A stretch of DNA of 64,000 nt from Paraburkholderia metrosideri (GTDB lineage Bacteria > Pseudomonadota > Gammaproteobacteria > Burkholderiales > Burkholderiaceae), in NCBI RefSeq assembly GCF_904848625.1, contig NZ_CAJHCP010000001.1, forward strand, positions 372,001 through 436,000, in the 5' to 3' direction. Shown here piece by piece: positions 10,335 to 20,466 of this stretch. Position 1 is the stretch's first letter, and each line of letters opens with the position of its first letter. Under the pieces are notes generated by a model. The model searched no databases and was not told where the DNA came from. It saw nothing but the letters and a program-made list of their open reading frames with translations. The position numbers were made by a program, and so were the translations under genes.

Positions 10335-10596
10335 TTTCCACGCAGATTAAACCGGCGGCTATCTGATTTCCTGGCCGCTTTTTTAGACTGCCTATAACGC
10401 AACTAACCGTCATTGTTGAGGGAATACCACGATGCTGGCCTCGGCGGTTCGCCCCAAACATCCGTTTACCAGAGAAGGGCTTTCAGGCGTTGGCGAGGGT
10501 GCGATTGGGCAAACCGCGATCTCAAACCATGGACGGCTCTTCAACGACCATCCCCGGTCTACGCACCACAACAGGGCCGCCCGAACGCCACGCCCT

Positions 10597-11976
10597 TCAC
10601 ACCGCCGGATCCACCGCCTGCGTCGCATCTGCCCGCAGATACCGCTCACTGACCACCCGCCAGTAAATCAGCAAGCCCACTCCGGCAATCGCCAGACTGG
10701 CCGTATTGGCGACCCAGAAACCCCGCGCGCCGGTGAGCCATTCGGGTATGACGCCGCCCACATCGAAGCCCAGCAGATATCCGCCGCCGAGCCCCACACC
10801 CCACAACGCGACCGCGTAGATCACCGTCGGCACGACCGCTACCTTGTAGGCGCGCAGCACGAACGCGGTCGTGATCTGCAATGCATCAAACAGGTGATAG
10901 CAGATGACGATCAGCACCAGCGGCATCGCGGCCGTCATGACCTGCGCATCCGGCGTATAGCCTTTGATGATGTAAGGCCGCAGCACCAGCATAATCGCGC
11001 CATAGCAGCAGGCGATCGACACCGCCATCACAATGCCGTGCCGCGATAACGTGCGAGCCGCTTCCGGCCGTCCGGCGCCGAGCGCCTGGGCGACCAGCGT
11101 CGACGCGGCGATGCCGATCGACAGCGGTGTCATATACAAGACCGCGCCGATGTTGCCGGCGATCTGATGTCCGGCAAGCGTCGTCGTTCCGAAACGCGCG
11201 ATGAACAGCGCCATGAACGTGTACGACGTCACTTCGATCAGATACGACAAACCCATCGGAATACCGAGCCGTAACTGCGCGGCCTGGCGTCGCCAGACCG
11301 GCCAGCAGAAATGGGCGAAGATCGCGAACGGCCTGAACACGTCGACGCGCGTGAGCAGCACCATGCCGACCGTCGCCAGCCCCCAGTTGATCGCTGTGCT
11401 GGCCAGTGCGCAACCCGGTCCGCCGAGTGCCGGCACACCCCATCCGCCGAAAATAAACCAGGTGTTGAGCGGAAACTTCAGCAACAGCGCACCGACCTGC
11501 AGGATCATCACGAGCCGCGGTTGACCCACTGCATTGGTGATCGAACTGTAAATCCGGAAAATGAGGCCGGCCGGCAGACCAAAAGCCAGAATCCGCAGAT
11601 ACGCAAGCGTGCGCTCGTGCAGCGCGTCGGGCACGCGCGCCAGATGCAGAATGGGCTCGGGAAAAAACAGGATCAGAAAACCGATCACGTTCAGCGCGAG
11701 CGCGAGCCATAACGACTGGCGGACTTCCTCGCCGATTTCGGTGTCGCGGCCCGCGCCGTAGAGTTGCGCGGTGATCGGCTGAAGGGCGGTCAGAATGCCG
11801 GTCAGCCCGATGTAGACGGAAATATAGATCGACGAGCCGAGGCCGAGTGCGGCCAGATCGACCGCGGAGTAGCGGCCGACCATCGCGGTGTCGATCACGC
11901 CGAACGCGATGATCGCCAGCTGGCCGATCAATACCGGCCACGCCAGTCCGGCGATTTTTCTCGCATCGGCGAACAT
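10597..11976 (-). CDS. MATE-family efflux transporter
   Basis: 459-residue inner-membrane exporter with about 12 hydrophobic segments in two six-helix halves. The first (from MFADARKIAGLAWPVLIGQLAIIAFGVIDTAMVGR) is typical of MatE/NorM proteins: drug or cation export driven by Na+ or H+. The start at 11976 gives the canonical N-terminus; a longer frame upstream overlaps the neighbouring gene and is not MATE-like. Only 2 nt separate it from the preceding glycosyltransferase gene, so the two are co-transcribed and translation is probably coupled. Substrate unknown; the partner might suggest a lipid-linked or cell-surface compound. Confidence 0.9.
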   Translation of the reverse strand: MFADARKIAGLAWPVLIGQLAIIAFGVIDTAMVGRYSAVDLAALGLGSSIYISVYIGLTGILTALQPITAQLYGAGRDTEIGEEVRQSLWLALALNVIGFLILFFPEPILHLARVPDALHERTLAYLRILAFGLPAGLIFRIYSSITNAVGQPRLVMILQVGALLLKFPLNTWFIFGGWGVPALGGPGCALASTAINWGLATVGMVLLTRVDVFRPFAIFAHFCWPVWRRQAAQLRLGIPMGLSYLIEVTSYTFMALFIARFGTTTLAGHQIAGNIGAVLYMTPLSIGIAASTLVAQALGAGRPEAARTLSRHGIVMAVSIACCYGAIMLVLRPYIIKGYTPDAQVMTAAMPLVLIVICYHLFDALQITTAFVLRAYKVAVVPTVIYAVALWGVGLGGGYLLGFDVGGVIPEWLTGARGFWVANTASLAIAGVGLLIYWRVVSERYLRADATQAVDPAV

Positions 11977-11978
11977 GA

Positions 11979-13736
11979 TCAGTCGACCGGCTTGTGGTAG
12001 GTGCGGCGCTTCACGATGGGCGGCTTGGGCCGGTCGATCCGCACGTATAGCCGGAAGCGTTCGTCGCGGTCGGCCACACGGCGGCCTTCCCACACCAGCT
12101 TCCAGATGTAGTCGGGCATCGCGCTCGGGTCGCCGTACTCCGTCGCGTCCTGGCGCAGGATCACGTCGCAATCCTGGTCGAACGAGAAATGCATGTCGCC
12201 GAAATAAGCGAACGTGGCGATCTGCGCGTTGCCGAGCCGGACCGGCGAAATACAGGTGTAGTCGTCCGGCAGATGACTTGCGATCTGCTCGGCGACGTCT
12301 TTATAGGTCCGGCTGTAGTTGACGACCGGCAACCACAAGGTCATCAGCAGCACCCACATCAGCGTCGTTCCGGCGCTGGAGAGCACCACGCTGCGCCACA
12401 AGACTTTCGGATGACGCGCGAGGCGCCAGCGTACCAGCACGAACCAGCACACCGTCACGGCAACCGCGCACACGAACGACAGAATCTTGAACTGCGGCGA
12501 GAACCCCGGCGCGAGACGCGCGAGGTTGCGGGCCAGCGGATGCGGAAAGCCGGTCAGCCCCGCCACGTACACCAGCCACACAAAGCTGCCGAGAATCGTG
12601 AAGCTCAGCAGCGCGAACCAGTCGATCGCGTTGATTGCGCCGCGCTTGAGCGTGGGCAACGCGAAGGTGGCGAGCACCGCGAGCGGCGGCAGCAACAGCA
12701 TGTACAGCCGGTTCGACTGATGGCTCTGCAGGATCACCAGCACCAGCAGCGGCCCGATCACCGACAGCGGAATCGCCACGTGCGGCGCGCGCCGCAGGCC
12801 CTTCCAGCTAAACCACGCCCATACGGCCAACGGCCATGCCGGCCAGGTGAAGAGCGGGAGGTTTTTCAACGCATACGCCGCAACCGAGCCGGGCGGCCCC
12901 GCGAACGAAGTCAGGCTGACGTGCAGCCATTGATTCAGATACCAGACGGCGTCGTCGGGAAAGGCGGCGAGGGCGGCGATCGGCCACGATACCGACACCA
13001 CCAGCGCGACCGGCAAGCCCGCCAGCAGCAGCCAGCGGGAGCGCCCCTCGCGCACGATCACACTCATTGCCAGCGTGCCGACCAGCAGCGCGGCGACCAG
13101 CACCGGACTGCTTGCCAGCGTGACGAGCCCGAGCGCGAGGCCCCAGATCGCCGCGCCTTGCACCGGTTTGTCGATCATCCGCACGAGCCCGTACACCAGC
13201 ATGGCTATGCCGACGAACTGCGCGAGTTGCGGTGTGGTTTCGTGGCCGCGTTCGGCCAGGCCGAAGCAGGCGAGCAGGATCAGCAGTGCGCCGTCGGCGA
13301 GCGTGCGGCCGTAGTCGCGCGGTTCCGGTTCGCCGCCGAACGCATATTTGAACGGCTGCACTTCGGCGCGGCGGCCGAGCAGATAGGCGGCGTACCAGAC
13401 GAACGCGCAGCCCGCACAGAACAGCAGGCCGGTAAAGACACGCGACGCGTTGCTTGCATCGACCCAGGGCCCGAGCGCGCGGATTGCGCTGGCGCCGAGC
13501 CAGTAGCCGAGCGGGCCGTCTTCGGTCATGTATTTGCCGACCAGATTCGGCAGAAGCCAGTCGTGTGCGCTGCCGTTCGCCATGGTCCACATGACACCGA
13601 AACCGGCTGCGTCCTCGTTCTTCCACGGATCGCGGCCGAATAGCCCGAACGCCGCGTAGACGATACAGATGGTCAGCAGCAGCCAGCGCGGTAGCGCACT
13701 GGTCGCGGAGGCAGTCAGACGAACGACAGGTCTCAT
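11979..13736 (-). CDS. GT-C membrane glycosyltransferase (ArnT/PMT-like)
   Basis: 585 residues with about 11-12 transmembrane segments followed by a soluble C-terminal part (about 510-585). The first periplasmic loop holds DPWKNEDAAG, matching the acidic catalytic motif of GT-C enzymes that use polyprenyl-phosphate sugars (ArnT, dolichyl-phosphate-mannose transferases). It probably adds a sugar to lipid A or another envelope acceptor in the periplasm; the acceptor cannot be read from sequence. I chose the ATG at 13736 (MRPVVRLTASATSALPRWLLL) because it places a short cytoplasmic tail before TM1. An upstream ATG at 13838 would add 34 polar residues. Operon with the MATE gene. Confidence 0.82.
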   Translation of the reverse strand: MRPVVRLTASATSALPRWLLLTICIVYAAFGLFGRDPWKNEDAAGFGVMWTMANGSAHDWLLPNLVGKYMTEDGPLGYWLGASAIRALGPWVDASNASRVFTGLLFCAGCAFVWYAAYLLGRRAEVQPFKYAFGGEPEPRDYGRTLADGALLILLACFGLAERGHETTPQLAQFVGIAMLVYGLVRMIDKPVQGAAIWGLALGLVTLASSPVLVAALLVGTLAMSVIVREGRSRWLLLAGLPVALVVSVSWPIAALAAFPDDAVWYLNQWLHVSLTSFAGPPGSVAAYALKNLPLFTWPAWPLAVWAWFSWKGLRRAPHVAIPLSVIGPLLVLVILQSHQSNRLYMLLLPPLAVLATFALPTLKRGAINAIDWFALLSFTILGSFVWLVYVAGLTGFPHPLARNLARLAPGFSPQFKILSFVCAVAVTVCWFVLVRWRLARHPKVLWRSVVLSSAGTTLMWVLLMTLWLPVVNYSRTYKDVAEQIASHLPDDYTCISPVRLGNAQIATFAYFGDMHFSFDQDCDVILRQDATEYGDPSAMPDYIWKLVWEGRRVADRDERFRLYVRIDRPKPPIVKRRTYHKPVD

Positions 13737-14081
13737 GCGGTATGTTGATATTGGATAAGCGATGCTGCCGGGACCGGACGGCATGTCCGGCTGGAATGGC
13801 CCCTTTGGAGCATCCGGCATTGTAGTCGTGCGATGCAATGCACGTCACGGCTGGTAACGGCCCGCAACGTGGTTGTGAAAGCTGTTACACGGCGCCGGAC
13901 GCGGGGCGGGACGGCCCCTGGGTTCTTCACTGCTGAACTGCGACGCACTAAACGACCGGATTAACCGGTTTGAATCGGCGGATCGAACCGGCGGGCAGAT
14001 CCGCCAGGCGACAAAAAAGGGCAGCTTGCGCTGCCCTTTTTTGCTCCTTCGCTGCCGGTAAAACCGGCGACGAGGCGGGTA
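13737..14081. other. Intergenic region, glycosyltransferase / rpmE2
   Basis: 345 bases without a gene. It contains the rpmE2 terminator (14013-14042) and, presumably, the promoter of the glycosyltransferase-MATE operon, for which I see no clear boxes. Confidence 0.5.
14013..14042 (-). terminator. Intrinsic terminator of rpmE2
   Basis: A 7-bp GC stem (GGGCAGC / GCTGCCC) with a 4-nt loop, extended by six A:T pairs. On the minus strand it ends in six T, 40 nt after the rpmE2 stop. Confidence 0.88.
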
Positions 14082-14348
14082 TTACTTCGCTGCTGCCTTG
14101 CCGGTAGCGCGCGAACCGAACTTCTTGTTGAACTTCTCGACGCGGCCTGCCGTGTCCATGATCTTTTGCTGGCCGGTGTAGAACGGATGCGATTCCGACG
14201 ACACTTCGATCTTGGCGAGCGGGTAGGTCTTGCCGTTGAATTCGGCGGTTTCACGCGTCAGGATGGTCGAGCGCGTGACAAACTTGAAGTCGATCGACAT
14301 GTCGACGAACAGGACTTCGCGGTAATCCGGGTGAATGCCTTCTTTCAT
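14082..14348 (-). CDS. rpmE2: 50S ribosomal protein L31 type B
   Basis: 88-residue ribosomal large-subunit protein. [18 protein letters not shown] and [13 protein letters not shown] are the L31 signatures. It has no cysteine, so it is the zinc-free B type (YkgM/RpmE2) rather than the zinc-ribbon A type. The basic alanine-lysine C-terminus is usual. Monocistronic with its own terminator. Confidence 0.96.
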   Translation of the reverse strand: MKEGIHPDYREVLFVDMSIDFKFVTRSTILTRETAEFNGKTYPLAKIEVSSESHPFYTGQQKIMDTAGRVEKFNKKFGSRATGKAAAK

Positions 14349-14610
14349 GGTCTTTCCTTTAATCTGGCGGTAGCCAACCCGCGAGCAGCCGCGTTTGAGC
14401 GGACAGCATCTAGGCGCGAGCCACTTGCCTGTGGTCGAAAAACGGCGATTATGCCAGAAAATCAGTTGCTTGGCGACTTTTATGCCGGCTTTCCGCGAGG
14501 AATCGGGGGTGTTTCGGCGCGTGGCCGGGCGGGCCGTACGCGATCAACGTGAACCGGCTGCGGGCCTTATACGGCGGGCGTTAGCGGCTGGGTCGCAACG
14601 CCTTCCGGCG

Positions 14611-15444
14611 CTACCCCTGAGCGAACGCAACCCCAACTCGCGCCGGATCCTGCCGGTAATAGCGAGCCAGCAACCGGTAAAGCTCCGGATATTCCGCCTC
14701 GAACGCATGCGGTTTCACGAACAGCGCTTCGCTGCACACGGCAAAAAATTCCGACGGATGGTCCGCTGCGTAGGGATCGATCAACGATTCGCGCTCGAAA
14801 CGCAGCCAACGACGCTCCGGCACCGCGTCGACCTTCGCGCAGAAGTGGTCGTACGCAGCGTCGAACACGTCGCTCCAGGCCTGCGAATCGAGCGGCGCGT
14901 GCCAGCGGCGCGTCAGCGGCGGGTGGCCATCCGCTTCGCCGTTCAGCATGTCGATCTTGTGCGCGAATTCGTGGATCACGACGTTGTAGGCCTCTGCGCC
15001 GTCTGTCATCTGCGCGTCTTCCCACGACAACACCACCGGACCGCCTTCCCATGCTTCACCGCTCGCGTCGTGTTCGACTTCGTGCACGACGCCGTCTTCA
15101 TCTTCGACGGTCTTGCGGATCACGAACTCGCCGGGGTAGACAATCACGCCGACCCAGCCACGATACAGGTCGAGATCCAGATTCAACACTGGCAGGCATG
15201 CCTGCGCGGCGATCGCTACCGTCATCGCGTCGGTCAACTCGAGCTCGTGCGCGGTCGAAAATTCCTTTTGCGCGATGAACAGGCTGGTCAACTCGCGCAG
15301 GCGCTCGAGGTCCGGCGCGTCGAGCCACGCGAGAAACGGCAGGCCGTCGAGCGTGGCTTGCCACAAGGCGTCGTCGATCGCGTAATCGCGCAGCGCGCGG
15401 TCGCGCCGCCGGGTGCCCAGCCATTGAGTGAGTTTCGAGAGCAT
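14611..15444 (-). CDS. mtfA: MtfA-like zinc metallopeptidase
   Basis: 277 residues. The gluzincin motif VVIHEFAHKIDMLNGEADG supplies two zinc histidines and the catalytic glutamate; the downstream YAADHPSEFFAVCSEALF supplies the third ligand (glutamate). In E. coli, MtfA is a cytoplasmic aminopeptidase that binds the repressor Mlc and so affects glucose PTS genes. Whether Mlc exists here is not visible. Its start is 15 nt downstream of the MFS stop, so it is probably the last gene of a merR-MFS-mtfA transcript. Confidence 0.87.
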   Translation of the reverse strand: MLSKLTQWLGTRRRDRALRDYAIDDALWQATLDGLPFLAWLDAPDLERLRELTSLFIAQKEFSTAHELELTDAMTVAIAAQACLPVLNLDLDLYRGWVGVIVYPGEFVIRKTVEDEDGVVHEVEHDASGEAWEGGPVVLSWEDAQMTDGAEAYNVVIHEFAHKIDMLNGEADGHPPLTRRWHAPLDSQAWSDVFDAAYDHFCAKVDAVPERRWLRFERESLIDPYAADHPSEFFAVCSEALFVKPHAFEAEYPELYRLLARYYRQDPARVGVAFAQG

Positions 15445-15459
15445 GGTCCGATGAAACCC

Positions 15460-17016
15460 TTAGTCGATCTGTTTCTGCCACGCGGCAAACATGCCGCCGA
15501 CAATCGCAATGCCAATCAGAAAATAGAAGCCGTCGAGCGACGCCAGAAAGCTGGCCTGCTGGGTGACCATCCGGCTAATCTCGACGATCGCCAGCGAGTG
15601 CGCTTGGGACGCTGAATGACCATTGCCGGCAAAGCCGTTTGTCAACGTGGCAAGCGTGTTCTGGAACAATGGATTGTACGGATTCACGAACTCCGCCAGG
15701 CGGGTTTGATGCAATGCCTGCCGATGCTGTTCGACGATGATCACCGAAGCGGTGGCGAACGAGATCGTCAATTGCCGCACGATGTTTTTGAGCCGGTAGC
15801 CGTGCGTGAACTCCTCGATTGCAAAGATTCTGAACGTCAGATTGGCAACCGGCAAGACGATGAACAGCAACAGCAGCCCGCGTAATAACAGCGGTACGAT
15901 CAGCGCCGCCTCGCCGACATTCGGCGCCATGCGCGTCATCCACGCGGCGGCGAACGCGGCTACCGCGAAGCCCGGCACGATGATCCATTTCTTGCGCGGC
16001 AACAGCTTCGCATAGCGCAGATAGACTAACAGCGCGCTCGCGGAAATCAGCGACGTCACGCCGACCAGTTGACCCGCGTTTTCGACCGGATAGCCGAGAC
16101 CGCTTTCGAGAAAGCGCGAGATCAGATAGCTGAATACGGTCGAGATGTAGTAGTAGAACATGTACAGCACGAGGCCGACCTGGAAGACTTTCTCGCGCAG
16201 CGCGTGCAGTCGCATCAGCGGTGACGGATGGTGCCACTGCTGATACACGAACCAGGCGAGTGCACCGATGCCGGCGACCGTCAGCATGATCAGTCCCGGC
16301 GACGCGCTAAACAGCTGGAAGCGCACCTGCTGCATGACGATTTGCAACGCGCCTTGCGCGAACGCGAAGATCAGGTACGGCCAGAAATGCGCGGTTCCGC
16401 GTTCTTCGGGCTGACGGCTGCCGGCGTCGGGAAGCGCGAGCAAAGCCAGCACGGCAAACAGAACGCCGATAGGCGCTGTGCACGCAAACAATGCGCGCCA
16501 GTCGAAATGCGCGACCAGTTGGCCGCCGATCAACGGCGCGAGTGCGCTGCATAGCACGATCAACAGCAAAAACGCGCGCGTTGCCGCAGGCCGCTGTTGT
16601 GGGGTGAAGCTCATCTGGATCAGGATGCGGCAAGTACCCATCATCGGGCCGATGAAATAGCCTTGAAAACCGCGTGCGAGTGCAAGTTCAATCGACGATT
16701 CGCAGAGCGCGGCGGCCACCGCGCCAGCGGAATAGAGCAGCATGCAGCCGGCCACGTAGCGCCGGTAGCCAAAGCGGTCGACCCACCATTGCTGCTGCAG
16801 GATGCCGAGCACCGCTGCGACCGCGTAAGCGCTCGACGCCCACACGAGTTCATCGGGCGACGCGTTGATGCCGCCGGCGATATAGCTGGTAAAAAACGAG
16901 AAGATCGAGTTGTCGAAGTAGTCGAGACCGGTGACGACCGCCAGCACCCACGGGAAGAAATCGCCGCGTAGTTTTTCGACGCTGAATAGCGCCACGCGGG
17001 ACGACGCTGGGTTCAT
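15460..17016 (-). CDS. MFS transporter, DHA2-like multidrug exporter
   Basis: 518-residue inner-membrane protein with about 14 hydrophobic segments. The motif-A-like loop is WWVDRFGYRRYVAGCM, and motif-C-like glycine/proline sequence (LCSALAPLIGGQLVAHFDWRALF) follows, as in proton-driven drug exporters of the DHA2 family. The first helix, VLAVVTGLDYFDNSIFSFFTSYIAGGI, has the aspartates common in this group. The start ATG overlaps the stop of the MerR gene upstream (ATGA), so it is translationally coupled to its regulator. Substrate unknown. Confidence 0.87.
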   Translation of the reverse strand: MNPASSRVALFSVEKLRGDFFPWVLAVVTGLDYFDNSIFSFFTSYIAGGINASPDELVWASSAYAVAAVLGILQQQWWVDRFGYRRYVAGCMLLYSAGAVAAALCESSIELALARGFQGYFIGPMMGTCRILIQMSFTPQQRPAATRAFLLLIVLCSALAPLIGGQLVAHFDWRALFACTAPIGVLFAVLALLALPDAGSRQPEERGTAHFWPYLIFAFAQGALQIVMQQVRFQLFSASPGLIMLTVAGIGALAWFVYQQWHHPSPLMRLHALREKVFQVGLVLYMFYYYISTVFSYLISRFLESGLGYPVENAGQLVGVTSLISASALLVYLRYAKLLPRKKWIIVPGFAVAAFAAAWMTRMAPNVGEAALIVPLLLRGLLLLFIVLPVANLTFRIFAIEEFTHGYRLKNIVRQLTISFATASVIIVEQHRQALHQTRLAEFVNPYNPLFQNTLATLTNGFAGNGHSASQAHSLAIVEISRMVTQQASFLASLDGFYFLIGIAIVGGMFAAWQKQID

Positions 17017-17657
17017 GACGACTCGTCCGGCGTGGATTTGCCCGGCGTGGATTCGCCCGGCGTGGTGTTGTTCGGTTCGGTTTTGTGAGGTTTTTTGGCG
17101 CGTCTTGCTGACGTTGCGTCAGCCGCATTGGCCGTACCAGCCGCTTTAGCCGACCTCCCGGTGTTGGAGGCTTTCGCGGTCGTCGCCGCTTTCGCCGCGG
17201 CGCTGCGCCGTTGCTCAAGCAATGTGTCCGCATTTTCACCAGCGAGACGTCGTTCGAGATAGTCGAGGTCGGGACTCAGTTCGGCGCGTAGCTTTTGCGC
17301 TTCCTTCAACTCGCGGCGCATCGTTTCGATGCGCGCGTCGAGCGCTTCGACCTGCTGGGCAATTGCGTCTCGAATCTGTTGCAACGATTCGGTCGAAAAA
17401 CGATGCCCGCCGTCGACGGATTCAAGCGGGCGCTTAAGCATTTCGGTTATGCCGTGAAGCGAAAAACCCAGCGAGCGCAAACGCAAAATACGAGCGAAGC
17501 GCTTCAGGTCCTCCTCGTCATACAGCCGGTAACGGCCTTCGCTGCGGGTAGGAGATACGAGTCCGCGCTCCTCGTAATACTTCAGCGTACGTGGCGTAAC
17601 GCCGAGGCGTTCAGCGGCGTCGCGTACGGTGAGCAGGGCGGGCGAGTCCTTTGACAT
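17013..17657 (-). CDS. MerR-family regulator of the adjacent MFS exporter
   Basis: 214 residues. HTH and wing at about 7-75 (LTVRDAAERLGVTPRTLKYYEERGLVSPTRSEGRYRLY), a long coiled coil (90-150), then an Ala/Lys-rich basic tail ending in three related TPGES/TPGKS/TPDES units, probably disordered. No sensory cysteine pair is seen. The start at 17657 (MSKDSPALL) is preferred over an ATG 14 codons upstream, which lies inside the predicted promoter region. The 4-nt overlap with the MFS gene and the dyad promoter upstream suggest it senses a compound and turns on its own operon. Confidence 0.86.
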   Translation of the reverse strand: MSKDSPALLTVRDAAERLGVTPRTLKYYEERGLVSPTRSEGRYRLYDEEDLKRFARILRLRSLGFSLHGITEMLKRPLESVDGGHRFSTESLQQIRDAIAQQVEALDARIETMRRELKEAQKLRAELSPDLDYLERRLAGENADTLLEQRRSAAAKAATTAKASNTGRSAKAAGTANAADATSARRAKKPHKTEPNNTTPGESTPGKSTPDESS

Positions 17658-17687
17658 AAGGTATTTCAGGCATGACGGGTGGGTCGC

Positions 17688-17718
17688 ATTGTACTCCAAC
17701 GTGTACGTTCACGTTCAT
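17688..17718 (-). promoter_or_regulatory. MerR-type promoter/operator of the merR-MFS operon
   Basis: On the minus strand, ATGAAC (17718-17713) and TACAAT (17693-17688) are 19 bp apart, the spacing MerR proteins correct by DNA distortion. An 18-bp dyad (AACGTG ... CACGTT, 17698-17715) lies across the spacer. The -35 box is weak, as expected for an activated promoter. Confidence 0.6.
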
Positions 17719-17790
17719 GTTGCGGGCAAGTTCCAGGTTCATCGAGCGGACTTTTCCGCGATACCGGAAACAACAAAACGAGCAGACGAA

Positions 17791-17822
17791 AAAAAGCCGC
17801 TCGTTGGTAGCGAGCGGCTTTT
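17791..17822 (-). terminator. Intrinsic terminator of rho
   Basis: An 8-bp GC stem (GCCGCTCG / CGAGCGGC) with a 7-nt loop, extended by A:T pairs. The minus strand ends in a T tract 48 nt past the rho stop. Confidence 0.88.
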
Positions 17823-17869
17823 CTATGCGAGGCGGCTGATTCAGCTACTTCGGCCGGGCTATGGCCTAC

Positions 17870-19138
17870 TTAGCTACCGCCACCACGGCGCATCATGTCG
17901 AAGAACTCGGAGTTGCTCTTCGTTTGACGAATCTTGTCGAGCAGGAATTCCATCGATTCGACTTCGTCCATGTCGTGAATAAACTTGCGCAGCACCCAGA
18001 TTTTTTGCAGCACTTCGGGCTTGATCAGCAGTTCTTCACGGCGCGTGCCGGACTTGTTCAGGTTGATCGACGGGTACACACGTTTTTCAGCAAGGCGACG
18101 TTCCAGGTGCACTTCCATGTTGCCGGTGCCCTTGAACTCTTCGTAGATCACGTCGTCCATGCGGCTGCCGGTTTCGATCAGTGCCGTACCGATGATGGTC
18201 AGCGAACCGCCTTCCTCGATATTGCGAGCCGCGCCGAAGAAGCGCTTCGGACGTTGCAGCGCGTTGGCGTCGACACCACCCGTCAGCACCTTGCCCGAGG
18301 CCGGCACGACGGTGTTGTACGCACGCGCGAGACGCGTGATCGAGTCGAGCAGAATCACCACGTCGTTCTTCATTTCGACGAGGCGCTTGGCTTTTTCGAT
18401 CACCATTTCGGCAACTTGCACGTGACGCGCAGCCGGTTCGTCGAACGTGGAGGCGATCACTTCGCCGGCCACCGAACGCTGCATTTCGGTCACTTCTTCA
18501 GGGCGTTCGTCGATCAGCAGCACGAACAGCACGACGTCGGGATGGTTCTGCTTGATCGCGTGTGCGATGTGCTGAAGCATTACGGTCTTACCGGACTTCG
18601 GCGACGCCACCAGCAAGCCGCGCTGGCCTTTGCCGATCGGCGCGATCATGTCGATGATGCGGCCCGTGACGTTTTCTTCGCCACGCATTTCACGTTCGAG
18701 CAGCAGCACCTTGTTCGGGTGCAGCGGCGTCAGGTTTTCGAACATGATCTTGTGCTTCGAGGCTTCCGGCGGCTGGCCGTTGACCTTGTCCACCTTCACC
18801 AGCGCGAAATAGCGCTCGCCGTCTTTCGGCGTACGCACTTCACCTTCGATCGTGTCGCCCGTATGCAGGTTGAAACGGCGGATTTGCGACGGGCTGATGT
18901 AAATATCATCCGTGCTGGCGAGGTACGAGGTTTCCGGCGAACGCAGGAAGCCGAAGCCGTCCGGCAGCACTTCGAGCGTGCCGTCGCCGAAGATCGTGTC
19001 GCCCGTTTTGGCGCGTTTTTTTAGAATGGCGAACATCAGTTCCTGCTTGCGCAGGCGGTTCGCACTTTCGATCTCGAGGCCATTGGCCATCTCGATCAAT
19101 TCGGAGACGTGCAGAGTCTTAAGCTCGGATAAATGCAT
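17870..19138 (-). CDS. rho: Transcription termination factor Rho
   Basis: Hexameric RNA-dependent ATPase that ends transcripts. The 422 residues match the family (about 420). Order: N-terminal helix bundle ([20 protein letters not shown]); cold-shock RNA-binding fold ([31 protein letters not shown]); Walker [10 protein letters not shown] near residue 178; [14 protein letters not shown]-loop and R-loop. The start at 19138 gives the canonical MHLSELK. A longer frame adds 22 residues with no match. Confidence 0.98.
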   Translation of the reverse strand: MHLSELKTLHVSELIEMANGLEIESANRLRKQELMFAILKKRAKTGDTIFGDGTLEVLPDGFGFLRSPETSYLASTDDIYISPSQIRRFNLHTGDTIEGEVRTPKDGERYFALVKVDKVNGQPPEASKHKIMFENLTPLHPNKVLLLEREMRGEENVTGRIIDMIAPIGKGQRGLLVASPKSGKTVMLQHIAHAIKQNHPDVVLFVLLIDERPEEVTEMQRSVAGEVIASTFDEPAARHVQVAEMVIEKAKRLVEMKNDVVILLDSITRLARAYNTVVPASGKVLTGGVDANALQRPKRFFGAARNIEEGGSLTIIGTALIETGSRMDDVIYEEFKGTGNMEVHLERRLAEKRVYPSINLNKSGTRREELLIKPEVLQKIWVLRKFIHDMDEVESMEFLLDKIRQTKSNSEFFDMMRRGGGS

Positions 19139-19376
19139 ACGGAGAACCCGCAGGAGAAGGTGCGACGAAATGAAATCTGGGAGGAGGTGAGCGGAACCGC
19201 TCAAGGACTTACACGTCTTTTCGACGTTTTGCGGATTCTAGCATAGCACACGCCAATTTCCGCCAGTGCGACGGCATGGCATCTTTCTTGTCAGGCGTGT
19301 TGCCGGTTGACAACACGCCCCGAACCAGTGCGCTCGTGGGTCTTGAGGGACCTGGAGCGCGCCGATGCGTGCCGCT

Positions 19377-19703
19377 TTACAGGTTGCCGTCGAGGAACGC
19401 GGTGAGTTGCGACTTCGACAATGCGCCAACCTTTTGAGCGGCGACAGCGCCGTTCTTGAACAGGATCAGCGTGGGGATGCCGCGCACGCCGAACTTGACC
19501 GGCGTCGATTGATGTTCGTCGACATTGATCTTGGCGATTTGCAGACGATCGGCATAATCCTTCGCGACTTCGTCGAGGATCGGCGCGATCATCTTGCACG
19601 GACCGCACCATTCAGCCCAGAAATCGAGCAGCACGGGTTTATCGGATTTAACGACGTCCTGTTCGAACGATGCGTCGCTAATATGCTTGATTTGTTCGCT
19701 CAT
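19377..19703 (-). CDS. trxA: Thioredoxin 1
   Basis: 108-residue cytoplasmic disulfide reductase with the active site [13 protein letters not shown] and the cis-proline loop [10 protein letters not shown]. The start at 19703 gives [13 protein letters not shown], the usual N-terminus, with an AGAGG-like ribosome site upstream. Located just upstream of rho on the same strand, as in many proteobacteria; 238 nt separate them. Confidence 0.97.
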   Translation of the reverse strand: MSEQIKHISDASFEQDVVKSDKPVLLDFWAEWCGPCKMIAPILDEVAKDYADRLQIAKINVDEHQSTPVKFGVRGIPTLILFKNGAVAAQKVGALSKSQLTAFLDGNL

Positions 19704-20145
19704 TGTATGAATACCTCTATCGGTTCGAGGCCCGCCTGAATTGCTCGCCACGATACGTCAAAACCTAAGGAAACTTCCGTTCGCTTTGCCGCAAACTGCG
19801 ATCTTGCCAACCCATGCCCGAACCGTTGAAAACTGCCCGGGACGGGCGGAAAGCTCACGCTTGCGGGTCATCCGTACGGCAGTTTAGCTTAATTCGCTAT
19901 GCGTTGCCGGGGGCGATAGTACTCATCAGGGGCAGTGGGGCCAACGGCTGCCGGTGAAGTGCCATCCTGTTTCGATCACTGCGACGCTGCTTATCTGGAG
20001 GCGGGCGACGCGAACTCAAGTGGCTTCCGAATGTACTATCGGTGATAGCGACTATATGGTGCGAAGAGCCTGATTCAACGCGTCGATGTCGGTTTGCTCG
20101 TATTAACAGTCGCGCGATCGGCCAAGCGGTGATAGAATGTTTCGT
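19704..20145. other. Divergent intergenic region, trxA / 4.5S RNA
   Basis: 442 bases without a gene. It holds the trxA upstream region and the ffs -10 box (TAGAAT at 20133-20138). A 9-bp inverted repeat (19914-19922 and 20033-20041) is present, of unclear meaning. No open frame worth calling. Confidence 0.5.
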
Positions 20146-20241
20146 GACGGGCCTCCTCGCATGGAGGGATGGTCAATCTGGTCAGGTCGGGAACGAAGCA
20201 GCCACAGCCGTTTTCCACCAGTGCCGAGGGTCGGGCTCGTC
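20146..20241 (+). ncRNA. ffs: Signal recognition particle RNA (4.5S)
   Basis: The RNA core of SRP, which pairs with Ffh. The conserved apical part GGTCAGGTCGGGAACGAAG begins at 20180, is followed by CAGCC, and has the matching 3' strand GTGCCGAGGG at 20221-20230. The ends GACGGGCC (20146) and GGGCTCGTC (to 20241) pair through 8-9 bp including one G:U, which I used to set the limits (96 nt). A -10 box TAGAAT ends 7 nt before, and a T-rich stretch follows. Placement just upstream of dnaX is usual in this group. Confidence 0.9.
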
Positions 20242-20466
20242 ACCTTCCTTTTTCTGTTTTTCTTTGCGGTGTTCTTCCGCAATCTCTCATCTCCGGTTTT
20301 ATCCTTGGCCTTGTCGTCATGGTTCGTCTGAACCTGTCGCAATTGCGTCTTCCGTATCGGTTTCGCGCTCGCTCTATTTTTTTCTATAGATCCGTTAGGC
20401 TCCTTCAATGAAGCGGCAACACGCGTTCCTATGCCATCTGGTTTCGGTTTTCGGCGGCATTGTTAC

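Noticed and set aside
19914..20041. 9-bp inverted repeat in the trxA-ffs gap
   Set aside because: Short arms 110 bp apart are expected by chance at this length.
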